A stretch of DNA of 40,358 nt from Clostridiales bacterium. Its GTDB lineage: Bacteria; Bacillota; Clostridia; Saccharofermentanales; Saccharofermentanaceae. Both the position numbers and the translations under genes were made by a program. Positions within the stretch are counted from its first letter, which is position 1; the number at the start of each line of letters is the position of its first letter. Under the pieces are notes generated by a model, which worked only from the letters and a program-made list of their open reading frames with translations, made no database searches and was not told the DNA's origin. The DNA lies in the NCBI GenBank assembly GCA_017427465.1, contig JAFRST010000029.1:1-40358 (forward strand). The letters run 5' to 3'. Positions 24,284 to 31,876 of this stretch are shown here, piece after piece.

Positions 24284-25243
24284 TCAGATGACGTAGAACC
24301 ACTCTTCGCCGGGCTTAACCTCTTCACTCTTGATCTGGTTTCCGGCAGTCTTATATTCGTTCTCAAGGTTCTTCATGCTGACCTTGGAATTCGGTTCGAT
24401 CGAAGAAGTTATGAACGAGTTGCCTCCGATTACAGTGTTCTCGCCGATAACAGTGTTGCCGCCCAAGATCGATGCGTTCGCATAGATCGTGACGTTGTCG
24501 CAGATAGTCGGATGACGCTTCTTGCCTGAGAGCTTCTGACCGCCTCTGGTAGAAAGGGCACCGATAGTAACACCCTGATAGATCTTAACGTTGTTGCCGA
24601 TTATGGAAGTCTCACCTACAACGATACCCGTACCGTGATCGATGAAGAAATACTTGCCAATCGTGGCGCCTGGGTGGATATCGATTCCGGTCTCGGAATG
24701 AGCGTACTCAGTCATAAGACGGGGAAGGATCGGCACCTTAAGCAGATAGAGCTCGTGCGCAATGCGGTAAACGGTAATAGCCATAAGGCCCGGATATGCG
24801 AGGATGACCTCATCAAAGTTCGCGGCGGCAGGGTCACCGTCGAGCGTAGCAAGGAGGTCCGTCTCAATGTATTCCCTGATCATCGGGATCTTCTTAAAGA
24901 ACTCAGTCGTAATGCGGTAGCTCTCCTGCTCACGCTTATCGTCTGTCATCTGTTCATCGTTCTGCGAATAATCGAGAGCTCTGTAGATCTGCTTCTTGAG
25001 GTGATAGAAAACATCTTCGATCGTTACTGCGAAGCTGTTCTTCGGATTGTAGATCTTATAGGTCAGATCGCGGAAATATCCCGGATAGATGATCCTGAAG
25101 AAATGCTCTACAAGCTCTCTTACCTCATCCTTGTCAGGATTGCTGAAAAGCTTGATGGCATCGATATTCTTGCCGCCGTTATAGTCTTCGAATATTGTCT
25201 GGACGATCTCGTCGATCTCTTCATGCATTTTATCTTTGCTCAT
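24284..25243 (-). CDS. cysE: Serine O-acetyltransferase
   Basis: A 319-residue serine acetyltransferase of the longer EpsC-like type. The C-terminal left-handed beta-helix carries the hexapeptide repeats and catalytic signature: DIHPGATIGKYFFIDHGTGIVVGETSIIG, GVTIGALSTRGG and RHPTICDNVTIYANASILGG. The N-terminal 170 residues are helical and mediate oligomer contacts. It makes O-acetylserine from serine and acetyl-CoA, the first step of cysteine synthesis. The C-terminal tail (GEEWFYVI) ends in Ile, as in forms that dock into cysteine synthase. No cysK lies beside it. The start follows AGAGG. A promoter and a terminator precede it in the same orientation (25289-25370), a possible attenuator. 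Confidence 0.93.
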   Translation of the reverse strand: MSKDKMHEEIDEIVQTIFEDYNGGKNIDAIKLFSNPDKDEVRELVEHFFRIIYPGYFRDLTYKIYNPKNSFAVTIEDVFYHLKKQIYRALDYSQNDEQMTDDKREQESYRITTEFFKKIPMIREYIETDLLATLDGDPAAANFDEVILAYPGLMAITVYRIAHELYLLKVPILPRLMTEYAHSETGIDIHPGATIGKYFFIDHGTGIVVGETSIIGNNVKIYQGVTIGALSTRGGQKLSGKKRHPTICDNVTIYANASILGGNTVIGENTVIGGNSFITSSIEPNSKVSMKNLENEYKTAGNQIKSEEVKPGEEWFYVI

Positions 25244-25288
25244 ACGTAACCTCTTTCTTAATTCAGGTCCTTATCCTTATATTGTAAC

Positions 25289-25320
25289 AAAAAACCCGAA
25301 GGCTCAATCTGGCATTCGGG
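25289..25320 (-). terminator. Terminator or attenuator hairpin upstream of cysE
   Basis: On the minus strand, CCCGAA pairs with TTCGGG around a 14-nt loop and six T residues follow (25294-25289). It lies 46 bp before the cysE start and about 22 nt after the predicted -10 of a cysE-directed promoter. It may end the small lipoprotein transcript, attenuate cysE, or do both. Confidence 0.65.
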
Positions 25321-25341
25321 TGATTTTCTATTTATGGTGGA

Positions 25342-25370
25342 ATTTTATCAGCACTAACCTACTTAGTCAA
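25342..25370 (-). promoter_or_regulatory. Promoter directed at cysE
   Basis: On the minus strand, TTGACT (25365-25370) and TAAAAT (25342-25347) are 17 bp apart. Transcription would start near 25335, before the 25289-25320 hairpin. Confidence 0.6.
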
Positions 25371-25401
25371 TGGGATTATCCCATCACCGCACTCAGGCGG
25401 C

Positions 25402-25653
25402 TTACTCAATAACTTTGGCTATCTCGTCGGCTACTTCAGGGACCGGCGTCTCGCTGTAAACTTGTCTATAGCATGCGCTGCAATAATACTTGCCGTCACC
25501 GCCGGGATGTGTACTGGTGTCAAAAAGGAACAGCTGCACCTCATCTTCAGTCTTTCCGCATTTGGCACACTTCTTCTTGCCGCATCCGGTCAAAGCAAAT
25601 GCAGACACCATAATGAACATAAAGATAAGTGTTAAAGATAATGTTTTTTTCAT
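25402..25653 (-). CDS. Small cysteine-rich lipoprotein
   Basis: An 83-residue protein. Its signal peptide ends in lipobox LTGC; the mature part begins GKKKCAKCGKTEDEV and later has YYCSACYRQ, giving two Cys-x2-Cys pairs 24 residues apart, a zinc-ribbon or treble-clef layout. Such knuckles are rare in exported lipoproteins. The C-terminal acidic tail (EVADEIAKVIE) is helical. A strong AGAGG site precedes the start. It lies upstream of cysE on the same strand but with a terminator between. Its role is unknown; metal or redox sensing is one possibility. Confidence 0.78.
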   Translation of the reverse strand: MKKTLSLTLIFMFIMVSAFALTGCGKKKCAKCGKTEDEVQLFLFDTSTHPGGDGKYYCSACYRQVYSETPVPEVADEIAKVIE

Positions 25654-25772
25654 ATTAGTAACCTCTTTTACTTCAGTTACTATTATTACAGTCCTGAAAG
25701 AGAAAATGTTGCACGCTCACATAAAGAAATATAACATAACTAGAGACAATCCAAAAACAAGGCAGGAACAGC

Positions 25773-26390
25773 ATGAGCAATATCAGGACAAATTACGAGA
25801 AATGGTACGAATGTGACGGCTACTATTGGGGAACGGAACCTGCAAGGTTCTTAGACGAACTGATCACGCTCTGCCCTCCTTCAAAGGATAAAAAGGTACT
25901 GGACATCGGATGCGGCGAAGGCAAAGACGCCGTATATATGGCCTCAAAGGGATATACCGTTTCCGCATTTGACGTAACAGAGAACGGTATCAGAAAGACT
26001 GTCCGCCTTGCTGAAGAAAGGGGAGTTGAGATCAACGCATATGTTGACGACATCAACACTTTCGGGACAGATGAGCAGTTCGACATCATATATTCTTCGG
26101 GCACGATTCAGTATCTGTTCGAGGAGAATAAAAAGGCATTCTTCGATAAACTCGGCCGCATCACCAAAAAGAACGGCATCGTGTTCTTTAACGTATTTGT
26201 CGAAAAGCCGTTCTTAGAGCTCCCGCCAGACTGGGACATGGAAGAAAAGATGTGGAAGCCGGGTGAGTTATTCACTTACCTGCCTGAATGGAAGTTCCAC
26301 AGGATAGATGAGACGATCTTCGAAGATAATAGCAACGGCATTCCGCATTATCACTGCATGGATACGATCGTGTGCGAGAAGGTCACTTAA
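25773..26390 (+). CDS. SAM-dependent methyltransferase (class I, TehB-like)
   Basis: A 205-residue class I methyltransferase. Motif I VLDIGCGEGKDA is at 42-53, and the acidic ribose-binding residue follows strand 2 in VSAFDVTENGI. Motif IV is FDIIYSSGTIQYL. The N-terminus WYECDGYYWGTEPARFL is typical of TehB/UbiE-type small-molecule methyltransferases. The acceptor is unknown; tellurite or another small metabolite is possible by analogy only. The 3' end overlaps the end of the convergent ABC permease by eight bp. Confidence 0.87.
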   Translation: MSNIRTNYEKWYECDGYYWGTEPARFLDELITLCPPSKDKKVLDIGCGEGKDAVYMASKGYTVSAFDVTENGIRKTVRLAEERGVEINAYVDDINTFGTDEQFDIIYSSGTIQYLFEENKKAFFDKLGRITKKNGIVFFNVFVEKPFLELPPDWDMEEKMWKPGELFTYLPEWKFHRIDETIFEDNSNGIPHYHCMDTIVCEKVT

Positions 26391-28053
26391 GCTGCCCGAT
26401 ATTCTTCTTAGCCTTTGGCAGACCCAAAGCATAACTGATCACACCTAAAGCGGTAAGCAGCACCGTGATCACCGTCAGCGTGATCAAACGGCTGCCGAGC
26501 AGCAGGTAAATACCGTAGGATAAGGCACCTATGATGAGTGCCGCAACGATTTCGGCTGCCAGGTTAAAGAAGCAGTTGAGGTTGCCTCGAAGAGCGCTCA
26601 GCTCGTCAGACCAGACGGTATAAGGAGATATCGAATCCATAACGACACCTATCATTGTCGCTATCACAACACTTGCAAAAGATGTGACGATATAAAGCGG
26701 AATCATCACGGTCATTCCCAGACAAATAGCAACAGGCACTATCGAGACTGCTACCGGAATAAACGTAAAAAGGATCGCCGTAAGGATCTTGGCCTTGATC
26801 TGTTTTTCGAGCGGGGCAGGAAGATAATTGAGCATATCGATATGCACTCCCTCACGGGTAAAGGACGTGGAAGCTATCGAGTTCAAGCCTGATGCGATAA
26901 ATGCCACGGCAATAAAGATTGCAAACAAAAGAACGTGGCTGAAAGGATCGTCTGCCCCGAGCTTGGCCATGAAACCCCTAAAGAAACTGTGCTGCGGCGC
27001 CTTAGTGATAAAGATCACGGCCACTACCGGCCAGATGAGATTTGCAAGGACACAGTTAAGCCTGTATGTCATAGTCCTCGTCAGCACCCTTACTTCTTTG
27101 ATCAGGAGCGACATGAACATGCTGCGCTTTCCGAACGACACAGAGGACTTGCGGTATGTCTTTTTGTTGCTGATCACGGCCGCCGCGAAAAGGCCCTTCT
27201 GATAAGTCAGGCGCGCTGTAATGACCGACACCGCATATAAAGCAGCGAGTATAGCTACCGAAGCTATAAGCAGCAACACATTATGTGTCTTCAAAGCCAA
27301 AGTTGTCAGATAGTTCGTCGGGAACATGACATTGCAGATAGCCGTGAATGTGTTATTGCCGACGACCAGCGAATCAAGGTAATTCATAAGGCTCACGCTC
27401 CCGTATCTTCTGAAAGATGACAGGAATAAAAGCGCAAACAAAACGAACAGCAGGAGCGACGAATTATAGTAGATGCTTGCCCTGTTGAACTTGCGAAGCA
27501 CCATCATCATGAGAAGCCCTAATATGGAGCAATAGATCAATGGCAGAAGGAGTGATCCGAAGAAGCCCACGAACGCCGATATGACCGCCACAGGATTCAA
27601 CGCGTCAGCGATCCCGTTGTTCTCGGCAACTGATACAAAATAGCCGATGTATATGGCGAACAAAACGTTGGACGTCATGACGTTCTCAGCCTTGAAGGTG
27701 TGCCAGAACCTTGCGGTATAAAGCGATACCGGAGTGATCGGCAGAGCCGTAAGGAAGTTAAGATCTGACGAGAAGAACAATACGCTGAACATCAGCGGCA
27801 TGCAGAAGATCATGGCAAAAGCCGAGATCAGGTCAAGCTCGGACAAAAGCCCGTATGCGTCACCGTCGAACTCATAAAGAAGATTCGTCAAAGCGTATGT
27901 GACATAGCCTACAAGGACAGACACCGGGATCATTATTCCGATGAATGCTATCATGCCGAATCTGGTATAGAGCTTCTCTTTCTTCTCACCGTTCGGCTTG
28001 GGCATCTCGAGATTCGAGCTGAATGCCTTGTACAAGCTCCGGGTCTTATTCAT
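26383..28053 (-). CDS. ABC-2-type exporter permease
   Basis: A 556-residue integral membrane protein with about 12 helices, the permease of an ABC exporter. The N-terminal cytosolic stretch is followed by VLVGYVTYALTNLL and later blocks such as LPITPVSLYTARFWHTFKAE and SIASTSFTREGVHIDMLNYLP, which resemble large two-half ABC-2 permeases of Clostridia. It follows the ATPase gene after three bp and is certainly cotranscribed with it. The substrate is unknown; drugs, lantibiotics and lipids are all handled by related systems. The start follows GGAG. Confidence 0.85.
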   Translation of the reverse strand: MNKTRSLYKAFSSNLEMPKPNGEKKEKLYTRFGMIAFIGIMIPVSVLVGYVTYALTNLLYEFDGDAYGLLSELDLISAFAMIFCMPLMFSVLFFSSDLNFLTALPITPVSLYTARFWHTFKAENVMTSNVLFAIYIGYFVSVAENNGIADALNPVAVISAFVGFFGSLLLPLIYCSILGLLMMMVLRKFNRASIYYNSSLLLFVLFALLFLSSFRRYGSVSLMNYLDSLVVGNNTFTAICNVMFPTNYLTTLALKTHNVLLLIASVAILAALYAVSVITARLTYQKGLFAAAVISNKKTYRKSSVSFGKRSMFMSLLIKEVRVLTRTMTYRLNCVLANLIWPVVAVIFITKAPQHSFFRGFMAKLGADDPFSHVLLFAIFIAVAFIASGLNSIASTSFTREGVHIDMLNYLPAPLEKQIKAKILTAILFTFIPVAVSIVPVAICLGMTVMIPLYIVTSFASVVIATMIGVVMDSISPYTVWSDELSALRGNLNCFFNLAAEIVAALIIGALSYGIYLLLGSRLITLTVITVLLTALGVISYALGLPKAKKNIGQLK

Positions 28054-28056
28054 TTC

Positions 28057-28782
28057 TTATCTCCGTCCGGATGTGAGTTTTACGAAAATCTCTTCAAGAG
28101 ACATGCCGGGATTATTGAGCCTTAAGAATTCTATCGTGCCTTCAGTCACGATCTTGCCGTTGTTGATGATAAGGATCCTGTCACAGAGCTGCTCCGCGAC
28201 TTCGAGAACATGTGTGGAGAATAAGACTGCATTGCCTGCCCTCGCGTGCTCTCTCATCATCTGCTTCAATTCAAAAGCCGCAGACGGATCAAGGCCCGTC
28301 ATGGGCTCATCCAATATCCATGCCGGAGGATTATGGATCAGTGCCGAAATGACCATGAGTTTCTGCCTCATGCCGTGAGAATATTCGCGCATCTGAGTGC
28401 CGAGCTCATCCTTCATTCCGAATCTTTCAGAAAGGGTATCTATCTTCTCTTTTCTCATGTCCTCCGGAACTTCATACATGTCAGCTATAAAGTTCAGGTA
28501 CTCAAGACCGGTAAGCTGGATCAGTATGTCAGGATTATCCGCGATATAAGCGAACGATTTCTTCGCATTGATGGGGTCTTTGCCGATATCATATCCGTTA
28601 ATGACGGCCGTGCCTTCTGTGGGCTGGAGTATGCCCGTGAGCATCTTGATGACCGTGGTCTTTCCCGCGCCGTTCGGGCCTGCAAAACCGACTATCTCGC
28701 CCGCTTTGATATTAAAAGAAACGTCATCTACAGCCTGATGGCCGTTACCGTAGATCATGCTTAAGGATCTGGCTTCTATCAT
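28057..28782 (-). CDS. ABC transporter ATP-binding protein
   Basis: A 241-residue ABC ATPase. Walker A GPNGAGKTT is at 35-43, the signature is YSHGMRQKL, Walker B AWILDEPMTGLD and the switch histidine FSTHVLE. The signature shows H in place of the usual SGGQ, a common variant in ABC-2 exporters. Its start overlaps the stop of the upstream gene by four bp (ATGA) and it is followed by the permease after three bp. The two likely form one exporter with two ATPase copies. Confidence 0.93.
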   Translation of the reverse strand: MIEARSLSMIYGNGHQAVDDVSFNIKAGEIVGFAGPNGAGKTTVIKMLTGILQPTEGTAVINGYDIGKDPINAKKSFAYIADNPDILIQLTGLEYLNFIADMYEVPEDMRKEKIDTLSERFGMKDELGTQMREYSHGMRQKLMVISALIHNPPAWILDEPMTGLDPSAAFELKQMMREHARAGNAVLFSTHVLEVAEQLCDRILIINNGKIVTEGTIEFLRLNNPGMSLEEIFVKLTSGRR

Positions 28783-29906
28783 TTAAAGATACCTCGTTCG
28801 TATTTCTCGCCGCCCCATTCAACAACGGTGAATCCTTCTCTTTCCGAAGGGTTGAGCACCGGCAGATCCTGCGGTTCCATATCTACATACGTGGTTGAAG
28901 GATACCAGAGCATGTTAACCCGGATGATGGTATCTGGTTCAGGTGTAATATTCATTGACACTGCTTTTTCATAGGCTTCTGTTTGGAAAGTAATAACATT
29001 GTATTTGTTGTTTTCAAGTTCCGGAAGCCAGAACATTATGAATGCATCCCGCTCGGTATCTGAAAGACCGAGTTGTTTTAAGGATTGTTCAAGGAACTCT
29101 GCGGTATCTTCGCCCTTGACACAAAAACCTTTACTAAGGTCAGGCTTGATCACTATATCGCCTTCCCAGAACAGGAATGAATACTCGTTTCCGGATGAAT
29201 CAGTAAGTGTTCCGTTAGGCGAAGCAATTACATTCCAACCGATAGTCTTGTCGTAAAGAGGATATGTCGTTTCTATCTCTCCATTTAATGATAATCTGAC
29301 ATTGACCTCAGTATCCTCCTGCGGATAAAGATATATTACCGGAGCTTTAGCCTTTGAAGCATAGGTCATCAGGAAGGGCGCAACAAATGAACTGATAACA
29401 ACATGAACTATCAGAACAATCACTTCAGCTTTCAATACATTTCTTAACGGATAATTAATCGCAAAGAATATCCAAAAAGCTACCACTCCTGCAACAAGCC
29501 CAACCCCAACAGCTTGCAGATCATATGCTTTTTCCTGCTTTTGCCTGTAATTCTCAGCTGTAGCTATCTCATCAGCAAATGCGATCAAATCCGGATTGCT
29601 TTGTGCTTCTGAGATATTAACCTCTCCTTTAGAGACCATTACCCAATCATCGTTATAGAGTGTCAATCCACCGGATGAATCAATATATCGCACATTAAAA
29701 ACCGTTCCTGCAGGATACACAGTACCATCGCATCCGGTTATATCGTGATCAAATACCGCTTCGTGCTCAGCATGAGACAAAAGTATTGCAGGCGCTCTGG
29801 CTGCCCTGTTAAGCGTCATTTCAAATGCAATAACAACAGCCGCGACTATAACGGCTTCGATCAAACAAAAAATGATTGCTCTTTTTTTATTAGCTTTATC
29901 ATTCAT
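28779..29906 (-). CDS. Membrane protein with YLYP-type extracytoplasmic domain
   Basis: A 375-residue protein heading the ABC operon. One N-terminal helix (about 12-30), a loop (about 35-120), then two helices (about 130-150 and 160-182) precede a C-terminal domain beginning KAPVIYLYPQEDTEVNVRL, with IGWNVIASPNG and EYSFLFWEGD. This YLYP...GW...YLFWE pattern marks a widespread prokaryotic domain that I know only as uncharacterised. It ends in VVEWGGEKYERGIFK. Translational coupling to the ATPase (four-bp overlap) suggests it helps that exporter, possibly as an accessory or substrate-capture protein, but this is inferred from position. Confidence 0.75.
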   Translation of the reverse strand: MNDKANKKRAIIFCLIEAVIVAAVVIAFEMTLNRAARAPAILLSHAEHEAVFDHDITGCDGTVYPAGTVFNVRYIDSSGGLTLYNDDWVMVSKGEVNISEAQSNPDLIAFADEIATAENYRQKQEKAYDLQAVGVGLVAGVVAFWIFFAINYPLRNVLKAEVIVLIVHVVISSFVAPFLMTYASKAKAPVIYLYPQEDTEVNVRLSLNGEIETTYPLYDKTIGWNVIASPNGTLTDSSGNEYSFLFWEGDIVIKPDLSKGFCVKGEDTAEFLEQSLKQLGLSDTERDAFIMFWLPELENNKYNVITFQTEAYEKAVSMNITPEPDTIIRVNMLWYPSTTYVDMEPQDLPVLNPSEREGFTVVEWGGEKYERGIFK

Positions 29907-29971
29907 AATATCAGCCTTAAGAACCGGTAAAAAATCAATTGTTCCAACTGCTAAATAATAAGCAGATTTTG

Positions 29972-29988
29972 ATGGGGTCTGACCCCAT
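29972..29988. repeat. 17-bp palindrome ATGGGGTC-T-GACCCCAT
   Basis: ATGGGGTC (29972-29979), one T, then GACCCCAT (29981-29988). GGGGTC(A/T)GACCCC palindromes recur in many bacterial genomes, often near REP-associated transposases or small mobile repeats. This copy lies between two membrane-protein genes and has no transposase nearby. Confidence 0.6.
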
Positions 29989-30006
29989 TATTTGATCCAT
30001 CTTCAT

Positions 30007-30366
30007 TTATGTCAACTCTTGAGCAAATCTTTGTGACTCATAAAACGATTCTAATAATTCGTCTACCTTTTCTGCTTCAGGGGAGTGGTGCCCTATTGCT
30101 GTTTGTGATGTATCTACTTCAGTTCCATTATATATTTCTATCCCAAGTATCGTAATAACTGTTCCTTTCTCATAATAGTAATCACCATTCAAGGAAACAA
30201 AACTGCAACGATCCTCAATAGAATAAATATACATGAATCCTCTGTAACCGGTCGATCCGCCATCAAGCAACTGGTATTTCCGAGGAAATAAAAGAAATAC
30301 GAGTAAAATAAGCACTATTGCGATTATTATTATGATTTTTACTTTCTTTCCTTTTTTATTGACCAT
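30007..30366 (-). CDS. Small membrane-anchored hypothetical protein
   Basis: A 119-residue protein with a lysine-rich start, one strongly hydrophobic helix (about 9-28: VKIIIIIAIVLILLVFLLFP) and an 85-residue soluble domain outside the membrane. The domain has beta features (YRGFMYIYSIEDRCSFV, YYYEKGTVITILGIEIYNG) and an acidic helical end. The family is not recognised. It lies about 100 bp upstream of the YLYP-domain gene on the same strand, with the GGGGTC palindrome between them. The start follows AGAGG. Confidence 0.72.
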   Translation of the reverse strand: MVNKKGKKVKIIIIIAIVLILLVFLLFPRKYQLLDGGSTGYRGFMYIYSIEDRCSFVSLNGDYYYEKGTVITILGIEIYNGTEVDTSQTAIGHHSPEAEKVDELLESFYESQRFAQELT

Positions 30367-30551
30367 AATAACCTCTCAACTCTTAAAAGCTCAAGCATTT
30401 ACAAGTTAAACATTAGTAATATTATTGTTCGGAGAGTTATTGATCTCAAGGTTTCTAACTAAATATCAAATAGAATTCATTCTCGCATTTTTATGCAATA
30501 TAAAAACGCTTCAATCTGCCATCCATATTTGCTGTCAAGCTCAGATTTAAG

Positions 30552-30592
30552 AGTTATTTAAGAATTGCGTAATAGTTATCTAAAGAACTGCG
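30552..30592. repeat. Direct repeat upstream of the MFS gene
   Basis: AGTTATTTAAGAATTGCG (30552-30569) is followed by AGTTATCTAAAGAACTGCG (30574-30592), a 22-bp period or two helical turns. The spacing suits cooperative binding of an MFS regulator just before its start at 30644. Confidence 0.45.
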
Positions 30593-30643
30593 ACTTTGAC
30601 TGCGTTATAGTTAACTCAACAACAGCGAAAGGCATTTATTGAA

Positions 30644-31876
30644 GTGGAAAAGACTAAGAACAATTTCGGTAAATTCATGCTCCTGTGGGCAGGCGAATTC
30701 ATATCATCTATCGGCGGAGGCCTTACAAGCTTCGGCTTAGGTCTTTATATCTTCCAGAAGACCGGAAGCGCGGCTGACATGGCACTCCTCACATTGTTGG
30801 GATTCCTTCCCTGCCTGGTACTCAAAGTCCCTGCAGGCGTTCTTGCAGACAGATATGACAGAAGACTTCTCATGATGATTGGGGACGGCCTGTCCGGTCT
30901 TGGCGTATTGTTCATCCTTATATGCATGCTGCAGGGCGATGCGGCGCTCTGGCAGATCTATCTCGGGACCACGATAAGCTCTGTATTCTCCGCCCTGCTC
31001 GAACCCTCTTACACCGCTACGATCACTGACCTTCTTACCAAAGAACAGTACTCTAAGGCAAACGGTCTCGTGTCGATCGCAGGGAGCTCGAGATACCTTT
31101 TCTCGCCCATCATCGCAGGCTTCCTGCTCGCAGTAAGCGACATCAAGCTGATACTCATCGTCGACATCTGCACATTCTTCCTTACGGTAATCGTTGCAGC
31201 GGTCGTCAGACGCGGCATCAAGACGAGCACACCCAAAAATCCCGATCCTTTCTTCAAGAGCATGAAGGAAGGCTGGAAAGTGATCTCAGGCAACAAGGGC
31301 ATTCTCCTGCTGATCATCATCACTTCCCTGATTACTTTATTCATGGGTGTTTTCCAGGTCCTCGGTGAATCATTCGTATTATCTTTTGCAGACTCCAAAA
31401 CACTTGGCATCGTTGAGACGACTGCAGCTTCAGGAATGCTCGTCACAAGCATTCTCTTAGGCATCAAGGGGATTAAGAAGAACTTCTTCAGGGCACTTTG
31501 GATGGGACTCGCATTCTCGGGGCTCGGCATGGCAATGTTTGCAGCTACAGAAAATCCTTATGTGATCTGCATCTTCGGCTTCATGTTTTTCGCATGCATT
31601 CCTCTTGCGAATAACAGCCTCGATTACCTCGTAAGGATCAATATCCCTGACGAGCTTCAGGGCAGAGCCTGGGGATTCATAGGATTCATCTCGCAATTGG
31701 GCTACGTCATCGCTTACGCGCTCTGCGGAGTAACGGCTGATACCGTAGGCAAGCTCACCCATACTGGTGTCGGAACAGGCTCTTCCATTACGATCCTTTT
31801 CTCAGGAGTATGCCTCGTAATAGTCTCGCTTATCATGTCGAGGATCAAGAAGATCAAGGCACTTGAGCAGGCTTAA
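30644..31876 (+). CDS. MFS exporter
   Basis: A 410-residue major-facilitator protein with about 12 helices, of the enterobactin-exporter/MFS_3 type. GVLADRYDRRLLMMIGD carries motif A (DRYDRR) between helices 2 and 3, and helix 1 is LLWAGEFISSIGGGLTSFGLGLYIF. The start is GTG 30644 with a weak AAAGG site 12 nt away. The substrate is unknown: a drug or secreted metabolite. The stop overlaps the stop of the convergent SulP gene by four bp. A 22-bp direct repeat upstream may be its operator. Confidence 0.88.
   Translation: MEKTKNNFGKFMLLWAGEFISSIGGGLTSFGLGLYIFQKTGSAADMALLTLLGFLPCLVLKVPAGVLADRYDRRLLMMIGDGLSGLGVLFILICMLQGDAALWQIYLGTTISSVFSALLEPSYTATITDLLTKEQYSKANGLVSIAGSSRYLFSPIIAGFLLAVSDIKLILIVDICTFFLTVIVAAVVRRGIKTSTPKNPDPFFKSMKEGWKVISGNKGILLLIIITSLITLFMGVFQVLGESFVLSFADSKTLGIVETTAASGMLVTSILLGIKGIKKNFFRALWMGLAFSGLGMAMFAATENPYVICIFGFMFFACIPLANNSLDYLVRINIPDELQGRAWGFIGFISQLGYVIAYALCGVTADTVGKLTHTGVGTGSSITILFSGVCLVIVSLIMSRIKKIKALEQA

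Noticed and set aside
25243..25401. Cysteine T-box leader upstream of cysE
   Set aside because: The conserved GGGTGGNACCGCG antiterminator core of T-boxes is absent; only the terminator hairpin is seen.
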